Shown: positions 18,691 to 27,946, counted from the stretch's first letter. The stretch is DNA of 64,000 bases from Rhodopseudomonas sp. P2A-2r (GCF_026015985.1 NZ_CP110389.1:5736001-5800000); one strand, 5' to 3'. Notes: generated by a model not told the origin, from the sequence alone. Translations and numbers: made by a program.

Positions 18691-19710
18691 TCAATTCACC
18701 GGCTCCGCCTCCGGGAATTTCCATGTTGCGTCAATGATTTCCTTGCGCGGCCGGTAGAGCCGCGTGGTGTAGTTCCAGCCGGCCATGATCGGAAGGCAGT
18801 TCGGCGTGTCCTTCCGGCAGCCGCCGAACTGGATCGTGAACGATCCGTCCGCATTCGGCTTCGCCGTGAGATTGTTGAGCGAATAGGCATTGAGATCATT
18901 CTTCTCGAAAAAGCCGCTGGCGTTGTACACGCTGATCGACCAGAAGCCATCGACGGGCACGTCCCTGACCATCAGTCTGTGAACGACCTTGCCTTCATTG
19001 TCTTTCGGATAGGCGGGAACATACACCGCCGCGTATCTTGGATTTCCGCCCCATCCGATGGCCGTGCCGATGAGATGCGCAACCGGATCGACCTCGCTGG
19101 GTTTGCCGAACATGGCGCCGGTGTCGCCGTCGCGCAGCGGCGCCAGCGCATTCAGCGCATCGCGTACCTTGTCCTGCGATGCCTTGTCCCAGTTCGGCAC
19201 TTCGAACTTTCCGACGTCTGCCTGTTCGACCTTGATCGCATCCTGAACGGCATTGGCGGCTTTCAGGTCGACCGAGTCTTCGGGATTGGCGAGAGTTCGC
19301 ACCAGCAGGAACACATAGCGCGTACCGACCTTGTCTTTGGGGTACGCAAAGCGGCCGGGTCCATAGACGACTTCGGTCGTGTAGTGGTCCTGCGAGACAA
19401 CCTGCATCGACATGAACCGCTTTCCCGCATCGGGCAGCGTGACGGTCACCGGGCCCGCGTCGAGATCGAAGACTCCTGAGGAATACAGCGTATCGCGATT
19501 CATCCGCACGACGTCCTGCTTGTCGATCGCCGCCATGTCCCGGTCATGGTGCAACTTCCCGAATTCCCGCGTCTTGAAGTAGAAGTCCGTCTCGGCGCGA
19601 ATGAAGTTGCCGACCGTCACTTTCAGCGGCCTTGCGTCCTCGGCGGACGTCGCCCCGGCCAGTGCGAGCCAGCCGACAAGAGTGAGGAGAAAAGGACGAT
19701 CCATGCGCAT
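18691..19710 (-). CDS. DUF1254/DUF1214 exported protein
   Basis: A 339-residue protein with a signal peptide ending near TSAEDARP. It contains the conserved pattern of the DUF1254-DUF1214 family: VVRMNRDTLYSSGVFDL, RFMSMQVVSQDHYTTEVVYGPG, and the C-terminal DGFWSISVYNASGFFEKNDLNAYSLNN. The biochemical role of the family is unknown. Start ATG 19710 is chosen because GGGAGG lies six bases upstream; a second ATG two codons later is possible. It follows the metallo-beta-lactamase-fold gene by 14 bases and is likely in the same operon. Confidence 0.85.
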   Translation of the reverse strand: MRMDRPFLLTLVGWLALAGATSAEDARPLKVTVGNFIRAETDFYFKTREFGKLHHDRDMAAIDKQDVVRMNRDTLYSSGVFDLDAGPVTVTLPDAGKRFMSMQVVSQDHYTTEVVYGPGRFAYPKDKVGTRYVFLLVRTLANPEDSVDLKAANAVQDAIKVEQADVGKFEVPNWDKASQDKVRDALNALAPLRDGDTGAMFGKPSEVDPVAHLIGTAIGWGGNPRYAAVYVPAYPKDNEGKVVHRLMVRDVPVDGFWSISVYNASGFFEKNDLNAYSLNNLTAKPNADGSFTIQFGGCRKDTPNCLPIMAGWNYTTRLYRPRKEIIDATWKFPEAEPVN

Positions 19711-19724
19711 GCAATCCTCCCCGA

Positions 19725-20716
19725 TCACTTCGCCGCGGGCTTCGGTACGCCCAGCTCTTCGTCAACCTCATCTTCGAAGGCGCGCTTCTTGTCGGCCACG
19801 AACTCGCGATAGCCCTCGGGATCGACCCACGCGTTGACGCCTTCCGTCTTGGCCCTTTCGCGCTTGCCCTTGAGGTCGAAATATTCGGTGTGGTGACCGA
19901 GCCAGATATCGGGTTTCTGCATCTCCCAGAAATGATGCGTGCGGCGATAATCGTCGCCGATGCCGGGATAATCGGTGGGCGGCTTGGCGATCCGGTAGCC
20001 GGGATTGAAGCCGCCGCCATCCAGAAACACGACCTTGTAGGCCTTGCCGCTATCGACGAGCGTGCTGACCCATGTCGTCGATCCCCGCGTATGTCCCGGC
20101 GTATTCCAGGCTTCGAGAACGACGTCGCCGAGCCTGACGATATCGCCGCTGCGCAGCACGCGATCGACCTTCGCCGGCGGAAACCCCATGATCTTCCAGT
20201 CGGCGCCGTAATGGAAATCGCTCTTGCCGCCGTCCTCCATCGGCGCGACGTCGGACTCCATCACCGCCAGGCTGGCGCCGGTCAACTCCTTGAAGAAGGC
20301 GAACGCGCCGGCGTGATCGGAATGAGCGTGACCGTTGATGATGATCTTGATGTCTTCGGGTCTGAAACCGAGCTTCCTGATGGACTCGACGATCATCGGC
20401 CCGGACGTGGCATCCCCGTGTTGAGGAGGATGTGCCCTTCGGACGTCGCGAACAGCCACGAACTCAGCCCCTCGGTGCCGACGAAATACAGCGGCCCAAC
20501 GATCCTGACCGGCTCTGCCGGTTCGTCCCATTTCAGCGCTTTTCGTGCCAGCGAAAGAAACAGGTTGTTGTCCCGCGCCAAGTCCTCCTTTGTCGGCGGA
20601 TGGGACGGCAGTGTCTGCGAACGTGCCGGGGGTGCGGGCCACGCCAATGCGACCAATAGGCCGGCCAAAGCAAGGGTGGAAACACCGACATCCCTGAGAC
20701 AGCAAATGCATCGCAT
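19725..20716 (-). CDS. subclass B3-like metallo-beta-lactamase-fold hydrolase (frame break near 20408-20411)
   Basis: An exported zinc hydrolase of about 330 residues. A signal peptide (MRCICCLRDVGVSTLALAGL) ends near PARSQ. The metal motif HAHSDH in IIINGHAHSDHAGAF, the third His in WNTPGHTRGSTTWV and a late His in IWLGHHTEYFDLKGK match the B3 group, the subclass of the Bradyrhizobium enzyme BJP-1. Whether it hydrolyses beta-lactams or another substrate cannot be read from sequence. The frame breaks between HILLNTGMP and TSGPMIVESIRKLGF; one added base near 20408-20411 joins them. Gene order with the DUF1254 protein suggests co-transcription. Confidence 0.85.
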
Positions 20717-20944
20717 TGCACTCTCCCATCGCCGACCGGCAACAGATTAGAGGCGGGAAATACGATTTCAAACTAAAAGGACCGTGATCGAGGCCCCGCT
20801 CTGGTCTCCAGCTCCGCCAGCCGCTGGCACTCCAGTCGAAGGGAGCGGCCACGGCACGACAGGTTCAGGATAATTTATTTCGCGCCGGGCCGCGCCCGCG
20901 TTCCCGGCTTGACGCCGGCGCCGACAACCCCCATGCCTTCCCCG

Positions 20945-21385
20945 TCAGTCGGCTGGACGGCCGCTCCCGCTATGGCCGAAAGGTTGCGGGGAGGAAAGTC
21001 CGGGCTCCATCGACATACGGTGCCGGATAACGACCGGCGGGGGCGACCCCAGGGACAGTGCCACAGAGAACGAACCGCCCCGCGAAGCCGCAAGGCGAAG
21101 CGGGGTAAGTGAAAAGGTGCGGTAAGAGCGCACCGCGTTTCCGGCAACGGAAACGGCATGGCAAACCACACCGGGAGCAAAACCGAATAGGGACGGCAAC
21201 GCAGTCAGTTCGCTCATCCGGGCGCAAGCCCCGGGCGATAACACTGCAGGGCGATGTCTGGCTCGCCGTCCGGGTAGGTTGCTTGAGGCCGCATGCAAAT
21301 GCGGTCCCAGAGGAATGGCCGTCACGTATCGTCCGGGCGACCGGACGGTGCCCTACAAAACCCGGCTTACAGGCCGGCTGATACT
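20945..21385 (+). ncRNA. rnpB: RNase P RNA (class A)
   Basis: The catalytic RNA of RNase P, which trims 5' leaders from pre-tRNAs. The universal 5' core GAGGAAAGTCCGGGCTCC (about 20991-21008) is present, followed by the CAGGGACAGTGCCACAGAGA region and, near the 3' end, GGCCGTCACG and CCTACAAAACCCGGCTTACAG (about 21351-21371). P1 pairs 20945-20954 with 21372-21381 using two G-U pairs, which fixes the ends to within a few bases. It is followed by a strong terminator hairpin. Confidence 0.95.
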
Positions 21386-21397
21386 TCTTCTGTGAAA

Positions 21398-21437
21398 CGA
21401 GGGGTCCGGCGCAACACGCCGGGCCCCTCGCCAGTTT
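21398..21437 (+). terminator. rho-independent terminator of rnpB
   Basis: A 14-bp stem, 21398-21411 with 21417-21430 (one G-U pair), closes a five-base loop CAACA and is followed by CCAGTTTT. It sits directly downstream of the RNase P RNA and before the EamA gene. Confidence 0.8.
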
Positions 21438-21478
21438 TGCGCCTTGGCGCGCCTGGCCAAACCCGCTAGTCCTCGCGC

Positions 21479-22381
21479 ATGTCCTTCCCTGCTTTGTCCC
21501 GCGGACAACTCGGCCTCATGCTCGGCTTTGTTGGCGTGGTCATCTTCGGCGGCACGCTGCCGGCGACACGGATTGCTGTCGCCGCGATCGATCCGTTCGC
21601 CCTCACCGCGTTGCGCACGGCCATTGCCGGCTTGTGCGCGCTGACGCTGCTGTTGATTCTGCGCCGGCCGTTGCCGGCGCGCCGGCTGTGGCCGCAACTG
21701 GCGATCGCGATGCTGTGCATCGCCGTGGCATTTCCATTTTTGATGGCGGTCGCCTTGCAAAGCGTCGACGCCTCGCACGGCAGTGTGGTGCTGGGCATCC
21801 TGCCGCTGGCCACCGCCTGCGTCGCCGTCGCCATTACCCACGAGCGCCCGAAACCGCTGTTCTGGATCGCTTCCCTCATCGGCGCCGCCATCGTCGTCGC
21901 CTTCGCGCTGCGCCAGGGCGGCGGCGCGTTGTCGGCAGGCGACCTGCTGCTGTTCGCGGCGGTGGCGGCATCCGCAGTCGGCTATGGATTTTCCGGTCGG
22001 CTGACAGCGCAGATGCCCGGCTGGGAAGTGATCAGCTGGGTGCTGGTGATGGCGCTGCCGATCTCTCTGCCGGCCGCGGCGTTCACCTGGCCCGCCGACG
22101 TCGCCGCGATTCCGCTGAAACCGTGGCTGGCTCTGCTCTACGTCGCCGTGTTCTCGCAATGGATCGGCTTCTTCGCCTGGAACGCCGGCATGGCGCTGGG
22201 CGGCATCGCCCGGGTGTCGCAGGTGCAATTGCTGCAACCCTTCGTCACCTTCGCCTTCGCTGCTGCCTTCAATGACGAGGCGATCACGCTGCAGGTGGTG
22301 CTGTTCGCCGCGGCCGTTATCTGCGTGGTCGCCATCAGTGCGCGCAGCCGGACGCTACCGGCGCCGGTCGCCCCGGTCTAG
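21479..22381 (+). CDS. EamA/DMT-family transporter
   Basis: A 300-residue inner-membrane protein of the drug/metabolite transporter superfamily, with ten predicted helices in two EamA repeats (about 10-140 and 150-290). The repeat signatures GTLPATRIAVAAIDPFALTALR and SQWIGFFAWNAGMALGGIARVSQVQLLQPFV are clear. Such proteins export amino acids or other small metabolites; the substrate is unknown. It starts shortly after the rnpB terminator and ends 3 bases from the convergent emrB stop. Confidence 0.92.
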   Translation: MSFPALSRGQLGLMLGFVGVVIFGGTLPATRIAVAAIDPFALTALRTAIAGLCALTLLLILRRPLPARRLWPQLAIAMLCIAVAFPFLMAVALQSVDASHGSVVLGILPLATACVAVAITHERPKPLFWIASLIGAAIVVAFALRQGGGALSAGDLLLFAAVAASAVGYGFSGRLTAQMPGWEVISWVLVMALPISLPAAAFTWPADVAAIPLKPWLALLYVAVFSQWIGFFAWNAGMALGGIARVSQVQLLQPFVTFAFAAAFNDEAITLQVVLFAAAVICVVAISARSRTLPAPVAPV

Positions 22382-22384
22382 AAG

Positions 22385-23971
22385 CTAATGCCCGCCGCCG
22401 GCTGTGGCCGGATTGCTCGGCTTCTTGACCAGCAGCACCATGGTGCTGAGCGCCACATAGAACAGCGTCAGCAGGTAGAACGAGTCGGCAAAACTCATCA
22501 CCACCGCCTGGCGATGGGCGATCTGGTTGAGCTGCTTGAGCGCCATCAGCGCGGCGTCGCCCTTGCCCTGGAACGATTGGGTGAACTTGTTGAGGGTCTC
22601 CACCGCCATGGCGTTGCCCCAGGTGACCTTGTCGTGCAGCCGCGAGATGTGGAAATCGGTGCGATAGTCCAGCGCGGTGTTGATCAGCGCGAGACCGAGC
22701 GCGCCGCCGAGGTTGCGCGTCAGGTTGAACAGGCCCGAGGCGTTCTTCAGCCGCTCCGGCGCCAACGTGCCCAGCGCGATATTGTTGACCGGAACCATCG
22801 CCATCATCATGCCAACGCCGCGCAGGATCTGCGGCACCAGCAGCTCGTAGAAGTCGAAGTCGCGGGTAATCCAGGTCATCTGCCAGGTGCCGGTGGCGAA
22901 CAGCAGCAGCCCGGTCACGATCAGATAGCGCAGATCGACCTTCTGCATCAGCCGTCCGACGATCGGCGCGCTGCAGAACATCGCGACGCCGGAGACGAAC
23001 ATGGTCTCACCGATCATCAGCGCGCTGTAGCCGCGCACTTCGGCGAGGTAGCGCGGATAGAGATAGGTCAGGCCGTACAGGCCGATGCCGACGCAGAACG
23101 AGAACATCGAACCGAGCGCGAAATTGCGGTTGGTAAAGGCGCGGATGTCGACGATCGGCTCATGCGCGGTGAGCACGCGCCAGAAGAACGCCACGCCGGT
23201 GAACACGCACAGGATGGCGCAGATGAGGATCGAGGTGTCGCCGAACCAGTCGTTGCGCGGTCCCTCTTCCAGCACGTATTCGAGCGTGCCGAGGAAGCCA
23301 CCCATGAAGCCGAGGCCCCACCAGTCGAAATGATCCAGCAGTTCGAGATGCGGCTCGTCGAAGTCCACCAGCGCCAGCACGCCGAGGGTGATGCCGATGC
23401 CCGGCACCACGTTGACGAAGAACAGCCAGTGCCATGACATCAGGTCGGTGATGTAGCCGCCGACGGTCGGTCCCACGGTCGGCGCCAGCGTCGCGACGAG
23501 ACCGATGATCGGGGCGACGATGTGGAATTTGGAGCGCGGGAACACGGTGTAGGCCGAAGCGAACACGGTCGGGATCATGCCGGCGCCGAGAAAACCCTGG
23601 ATGGCGCGCCACAGGATCATCTGCTCGATCGACGACGTGAAGCCGCACATCAGGCTGGCCAGCGTGAAGCCCGCCGCCGAAATGGCGAACAGCATGCGGG
23701 TGCCGAGCGCGCGGGAGAGAAAGCCGGACAGCGGGATCGCGATCACTTCGGCGATCAGATAGGCGGTCTGCACCCAGGAGACTTCGCTCGACGAGGCCGA
23801 GAGGCCGGCCTGGATCTCGGACAGCGACGCCGAGACGATCTGGATGTCGAGGATCGACATGAACATGCCGAACACCATGATCAGGAACGCGATCAGGCGC
23901 TTCGGCGCGATCGTTTCGGACGGCGCCGCACTTGCCGGGATAGCCCCCGGCGTCGCTGTGGTGTCGGACAT
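22385..23971 (-). CDS. emrB: EmrB/QacA-type MFS efflux pump (DHA2, 14 helices)
   Basis: A 528-residue drug:H+ antiporter. Fourteen predicted helices, the loop motif GFLSRALGTRMLF and the helix-5 antiporter motif GLVATLAPTVGPTVGGYITD define the DHA2 family. It follows the EmrA-like periplasmic adaptor gene by 20 bases, so the two form a tripartite pump that would use an outer-membrane TolC-type channel encoded elsewhere. The operon is divergent from a TetR repressor and shares its operator region. Confidence 0.95.
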   Translation of the reverse strand: MSDTTATPGAIPASAAPSETIAPKRLIAFLIMVFGMFMSILDIQIVSASLSEIQAGLSASSSEVSWVQTAYLIAEVIAIPLSGFLSRALGTRMLFAISAAGFTLASLMCGFTSSIEQMILWRAIQGFLGAGMIPTVFASAYTVFPRSKFHIVAPIIGLVATLAPTVGPTVGGYITDLMSWHWLFFVNVVPGIGITLGVLALVDFDEPHLELLDHFDWWGLGFMGGFLGTLEYVLEEGPRNDWFGDTSILICAILCVFTGVAFFWRVLTAHEPIVDIRAFTNRNFALGSMFSFCVGIGLYGLTYLYPRYLAEVRGYSALMIGETMFVSGVAMFCSAPIVGRLMQKVDLRYLIVTGLLLFATGTWQMTWITRDFDFYELLVPQILRGVGMMMAMVPVNNIALGTLAPERLKNASGLFNLTRNLGGALGLALINTALDYRTDFHISRLHDKVTWGNAMAVETLNKFTQSFQGKGDAALMALKQLNQIAHRQAVVMSFADSFYLLTLFYVALSTMVLLVKKPSNPATAGGGH

Positions 23972-23991
23972 CGGTCAGTCCTGACTGTGGA

Positions 23992-25242
23992 TCAATGCGC
24001 CGGCTCGGCGCCCGGCTTGGTGTTGACGCGGACGTAGACCGACATGCCGGCGCGCAGCAGGTTCTCCTTGGCGATGGCAGCGGGGACCTTGATGCGGACC
24101 GGCACGCGCTGCACGATCTTGGTGAAGTTGCCGGTGGCGTTATCGGGCGGCAGCAGCGTGAACACGGCGCCGGCTGCCGGCGCCAGGCTGTCGACCACGC
24201 CTTCGATGTCGCGGCTGGCATCGGCATCAAGCTCGATGCGCACCGGCTGGCCCGGCTTCAGGCGGCGCAGCTGGGTCTCCTTGAAGTTGGCATCGATATA
24301 GACGGCGTCGAGCGGCACCACATTGGCGAGCCGCTGCCCGGCCGAGATGAAGTCGCCGGTATTGACGAGACGATTCGAAAAGATGCCGTCGACCGGCGCC
24401 TTGACCTCGGTGAAGGACAGATCGCGCTCGGCCTTGTCGAGTGCGCTCTGCAATTCGGCGAGCTGAGCGCGCGCCTCGTTCTGCTGCGCCTTGGTCACTT
24501 CGACGTTGTCGCGCGCGGCGTCCACCGCGGCCTTCGCCGATAGCACGGCGGCCGCGGTCTGGTCGCGCGTCGCCTGCGAGGTCTCGAAGATCGCGCGCGA
24601 GGCAAATCCCTTGGTGCTCAGTGCGTCCTGCCGATCGAAATCAAGCGCGGCGCGCTTTGACATGGCATCCGCCGATGCCTGTTGTGCACTGGCCTGCTCC
24701 ACCGCGCTCTGCATCGCGGTGACCTGGCGCCCGATGCGGGCAATGGTGGCCTGCTGGGTGTCGATCTTGTGGCGCGCGGCATCGACGGCGATGCGATAGT
24801 CGCCGTCATCGATCCTGAACAGCACATCGCCGGCCTTCACCGACGCGTTGTCCCCGGGCAGGATCGCCGCGATATGGCCGGAGACGCGTGCGCCCAGCGT
24901 CGTATTGTTGGCGCGGACATAGGCATCGTCGGTGGAGACCATGAAACGGCCGACCAGATAATAGTTCACGCCGTAGGCCGCCGCAGCCAGCGCCAGCACG
25001 GCGCCGATCCCAAGCAGGACGACCTTCTTCTTGCCGGATTTCGGCGCGGCGGCCGGTGCAGCGGATGTAGGAGATGCCGGCTTGGCGGGGCCAGGCGTGT
25101 CGGCGGGACCACGGGCGACCGTCTCCGCCACTGCGGGGTCGGAGGCATCCGCAGCGGGGGCAATCTTCCTCACTGCCGCGCCATCGGCGGTATCCGGCTC
25201 GGAACGATGGATGCGGGCGGCTTGGTCGCGCGGTCCGGCCAT
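23992..25242 (-). CDS. emrA: EmrA/HlyD-type membrane fusion protein
   Basis: A 416-residue periplasmic adaptor for the EmrB pump. A disordered Ala/Pro-rich cytoplasmic N-terminus (1-70) precedes one membrane segment (VVLLGIGAVLALAAAAYGVNYY, about 74-95). A lipoyl half-motif (STDDAYVRANNTTLGARVSGHIAAI), a long alpha-helical hairpin (about 160-275) and the second lipoyl/beta-barrel half (FTEVKAPVDGIFSNRLVNTGDFISAGQ) follow. ATG 25242 follows AGGAGG with five bases between, so the TTG one codon upstream is not used. Confidence 0.94.
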   Translation of the reverse strand: MAGPRDQAARIHRSEPDTADGAAVRKIAPAADASDPAVAETVARGPADTPGPAKPASPTSAAPAAAPKSGKKKVVLLGIGAVLALAAAAYGVNYYLVGRFMVSTDDAYVRANNTTLGARVSGHIAAILPGDNASVKAGDVLFRIDDGDYRIAVDAARHKIDTQQATIARIGRQVTAMQSAVEQASAQQASADAMSKRAALDFDRQDALSTKGFASRAIFETSQATRDQTAAAVLSAKAAVDAARDNVEVTKAQQNEARAQLAELQSALDKAERDLSFTEVKAPVDGIFSNRLVNTGDFISAGQRLANVVPLDAVYIDANFKETQLRRLKPGQPVRIELDADASRDIEGVVDSLAPAAGAVFTLLPPDNATGNFTKIVQRVPVRIKVPAAIAKENLLRAGMSVYVRVNTKPGAEPAH

Positions 25243-25314
25243 CAAGGCCTCCTGAAATTACTGAAGCGAATGCCCAAACAGGCCGGCATTCATCCATCTT
25301 GGCGATCAATAACA

Positions 25315-25335
25315 TTGACCGAACGGTTCGGTCAA
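25315..25335. promoter_or_regulatory. 21-bp perfect palindrome, predicted TetR operator
   Basis: Arms TTGACCGAAC (25315-25324) and GTTCGGTCAA (25326-25335) flank a single central base. The site lies midway between the divergent emrA and tetR starts, 73 and 82 bases away. The left arm contains TTGACC, which could be part of a -35 box. Size and position are those of a TetR-family operator repressing both the pump and the regulator. Confidence 0.8.
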
Positions 25336-25416
25336 GGTACATTGTGCAACACAATAGCCGGTTACGCATCGCCGAACCGTTTCATCTTTGGGTGTTTCAC
25401 CGAACAGGCTAAATTT

Positions 25417-26058
25417 ATGGTTGCCTCCCATTCCGCGACGCTTTCCCTTGTTGGCGACGAAGACAGCGCCAAGCGTCGGCAAATTCTCGACGGCGCCCGC
25501 GCCGTGTTCATGAATCTCGGCTTCGACGGCGCCAGCATGGGCGAGATCGCGCGGGCGGCGGGCGTGTCGAAGGGCACGCTCTATGTCTACTTCGCCGACA
25601 AGAACGGGTTGTTCGAGGCGATCGTCGCCGAAGAGGTGATCGAGCAAGGCCGAGCGGCGTTCAATTTCGATCTGACGCGCGACGTCGAGACCACGCTGAA
25701 GAACTTCGGCACCGCCTATATCCAGCTGCTGTGCCGGCCCGGCGGCGGATCCTCCACGCGCACGGTGATGGCCATCGCCGAACGCATGCCCGAAGTCGGC
25801 CAGCGCTTCTACAACAACGTGGTGATGCTGACGGTCAACCGGCTGGCGACTTATCTCGAGGCGCGCGTGACAGCCGGCGACATCGCCATTCCGGACCTGG
25901 AACTGGCCGCATCGCAGTTCATGATGTGCTGCCAGGCGTCTCTGTTCCTGCCGTTCATTTTCCAGGCCAAGCCGGCGCCGTCGCTGGAGCAGATCGCCAT
26001 TGTGGTCGACAGTGCGACGCGCATGTTCCTGGCCGCCTATCAGGTCAAGCCCGCCTGA
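25417..26058 (+). CDS. TetR-family repressor of the emrAB pump
   Basis: A 213-residue regulator. The N-terminal TetR helix-turn-helix (about 18-64) reads RRQILDGARAVFMNLGFDGASM and EIARAAGVSKGTLYVYFADKNGLF. The C-terminal domain is an all-helical ligand-binding region of the AcrR C-terminal type. ATG 25417 is chosen because the HTH begins about 18 residues in; the reading frame stays open far upstream, but that stretch is antisense to emrA and is not coding. It probably represses the divergent pump until a toxic ligand binds. Confidence 0.94.
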   Translation: MVASHSATLSLVGDEDSAKRRQILDGARAVFMNLGFDGASMGEIARAAGVSKGTLYVYFADKNGLFEAIVAEEVIEQGRAAFNFDLTRDVETTLKNFGTAYIQLLCRPGGGSSTRTVMAIAERMPEVGQRFYNNVVMLTVNRLATYLEARVTAGDIAIPDLELAASQFMMCCQASLFLPFIFQAKPAPSLEQIAIVVDSATRMFLAAYQVKPA

Positions 26059-26071
26059 CAGGGCTTTCGCG

Positions 26072-27283
26072 CTACTCGTCGGCGTAGTCTTCCTCATCGT
26101 GGCCCTTCGCCACCGGCTTCTTGGTGAACCAGCGGCCGAGCGATCCCGTCGAAGCGGGTTCGCGGCTGGAATAGCTGCTGCGGCCTTGCACGCGCGACGC
26201 CACCTGTTCGCCTGACATCGCAGCGGGCTGGCAGATCACCGGACGTTTGGCCCGACGCATCAGATCGACGTGGATGTGATCGTAGTGAAAGACGTTGGAT
26301 CCCGGCGCCAGCACGGTGTTGAAAATCTGGCAGGCTCCGCCTTGTACGTCGCGCAGGAACCCCTGCTCTTCCGCTACGCCCTTCCAGCCATCCTTCACCG
26401 AAATCTTGCGGCCGTCGGCCAGCGTGAAGCCGGCGATGTCGAGTGCGTTGCCGAACGCATGCTCGGAAATATGCGCACGCGAACTGCCGTTCATGCCGCG
26501 GCACGAATAGGCCGAGATCTGCTTGATCTCGACCACGCGGGCGCCGAACCAGCGCATCGCCGCAGGCTGCACGGCTTCCGCCAGCCACTTGTCGAGCGCC
26601 GAAACGATCGGACAGGCCAGCGTCGCGGTTGGCTTCAGCGCGACGGGACCGACCGATCCGGTGACATTGCCGGGCCCCGGCCCGAGTCGCGGCTGGGCAT
26701 AATCAGGCGGCGGGCTCTGAACCACGCCGGAGCTGTAACGCCCATAAGGCTGGCGCGGCTGCGGTGCGGCCTGGGAAGCAGGCGCCGGCGGCATCTCGAC
26801 CTCGTCCTCCGCCTCGGGCATGCCGGGCGGGTTCAGCGACATCGGGCCGCTATTGGCCGCTGCGCCATATGGCGCAGCACCGTATGACGGCGGCTGTGCC
26901 GCAGCCTGTGGAGTGGAACTCGGATAGGCCGTCGCCGGGCGCGCCGGCATCGGCTGCGGCTGGAGCGGCCAGCGCGGCTGACCGGCACCGCCCACGGAGC
27001 CCGGCGGCCGCAGCGTTTCATCGGCGAAACCGAAGCTGCTGTTGCTCTCGCCGAGCGCGGCCACTTTCAGGGGAAATTCTGCGCCGCAGACTCCCGGCCC
27101 TGAAATCGGGTTGATCCGAACGAGATCGGCTCCCTCCTTCACGGCACCGGACTTCAGGCATGCGACTTCAGCCTCGGCACGCCAGGGTTCGCGCTCCTCG
27201 GTCTGGAACAGACCGCGACCACAACCCGCAAGCGATACAAGGACCACGGAGCCGACGAGATGCAAACGAATTCCGCGCGTCAT
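26072..27283 (-). CDS. extensin-like (M15-fold) lipoprotein with proline-rich linker
   Basis: A 403-residue predicted lipoprotein. The lipobox VSLAGC puts the lipidated Cys at residue 21. A long linker rich in Pro, Ala and Gln (about 80-215) leads to the Extensin-like C domain (about 225-375), which has the zinc-type motif AHISEHAFGNALDI and the late HYDHIHVD. This fold is related to LAS peptidases that cut peptidoglycan, so a cell-wall role is likely though unproven. ATG 27283 is preferred over the upstream TTG. It ends 14 bases from the convergent tetR stop. Confidence 0.88.
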   Translation of the reverse strand: MTRGIRLHLVGSVVLVSLAGCGRGLFQTEEREPWRAEAEVACLKSGAVKEGADLVRINPISGPGVCGAEFPLKVAALGESNSSFGFADETLRPPGSVGGAGQPRWPLQPQPMPARPATAYPSSTPQAAAQPPSYGAAPYGAAANSGPMSLNPPGMPEAEDEVEMPPAPASQAAPQPRQPYGRYSSGVVQSPPPDYAQPRLGPGPGNVTGSVGPVALKPTATLACPIVSALDKWLAEAVQPAAMRWFGARVVEIKQISAYSCRGMNGSSRAHISEHAFGNALDIAGFTLADGRKISVKDGWKGVAEEQGFLRDVQGGACQIFNTVLAPGSNVFHYDHIHVDLMRRAKRPVICQPAAMSGEQVASRVQGRSSYSSREPASTGSLGRWFTKKPVAKGHDEEDYADE

Positions 27284-27453
27284 ACGCGCAAGGTGATCCA
27301 AATGTTTTAAGGACTCTTCAACGCGAAGGATTCACGTTTGATTTACCACGCCGCCGCAGCGCCACGTCGTTAGACAGTCCAGCGAGGAACGGGATTGCCA
27401 GGAAGCGAGCGCGCCTGGTCCGCGAAGGTCAGGGACGCTCCCTTGTTTCGCCA

Positions 27454-27478
27454 GGAACGGTTCCCCAGTTCCGTCGTT
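27454..27478 (+). promoter_or_regulatory. EcfG-type general stress promoter (GGAAC-N16-CGTT)
   Basis: GGAAC at 27454-27458 and CGTT at 27475-27478 are separated by exactly 16 bases. This matches the -35/-10 pattern of promoters read by sigma factor EcfG in the alphaproteobacterial general stress response. It is 33 bases before the start of a 31-residue membrane peptide. Confidence 0.65.
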
Positions 27479-27510
27479 AATTGGACTGCGTTAAGAACAA
27501 GGAGTATCGC

Positions 27511-27606
27511 ATGACTTCCGAGGGTTCCTTTGTCAGTCAGCTAAGCGTGGCCGCGGCCTATCTTGCGGTAGCCTTTGTGGGAGCAATCGTGCTCGGCATC
27601 TTCTAG
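27511..27606 (+). CDS. 31-residue single-pass membrane peptide
   Basis: A small ORF starting MTSEGSFVSQLSVAAAYL and ending in GIF. After about ten polar residues it is a continuous hydrophobic helix (about 12-30) with no further domain, so it would be a single-pass inner-membrane peptide. An AAGGAG ribosome site lies seven bases before ATG 27511, and an EcfG-type promoter precedes it. The combination of promoter, ribosome site and clean membrane helix supports a real gene. Function is unknown; membrane-peptide regulators of stress are a reasonable analogy only. Confidence 0.65.
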   Translation: MTSEGSFVSQLSVAAAYLAVAFVGAIVLGIF

Positions 27607-27946
27607 GACGTTGTCGGGTCGATGCGGTCCACTCATCCCGCGCCCGGGCGATCCCGGCAGCAGGGAGTTCCATTGCGATTGCTCATCCGCCAGCTATTGC
27701 TCTTGTGACTAGCCCTTATTGAGCAGTGCAGAGGCAGCTCTCATTCCGGTTGCCGGCCGGTCGTCGTTTGTGGACAGATCTGCTGATGTATCAAACGATA
27801 CAGCCTGCCGCGCGCCGGACGAATAGCATCGCGTTTTAGGGTGGGCTTGCCGCAGCTTGGCCTTAAGAAATTTTCCCGCGTGGAGTTCAGCAGCGAGAAC
27901 GTTTGCCGTCCGGCGTCCATTCCCTCCCTACGAAAGACGGTATCGA
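27607..27946. other. 340-base gap before the RsbRD-like kinase
   Basis: No gene is seen. The only clear structure is the palindrome TGTATC-AAAC-GATACA at 27787-27802, about 145 bases before the histidine kinase start. It could be an operator for that gene, but no matching regulator is visible nearby. Confidence 0.35.

Noticed and set aside
24682..25416. Long N-terminal extension of the TetR protein
   Set aside because: This part is antisense to emrA, and the TetR helix-turn-helix is correctly placed only from ATG 25417.
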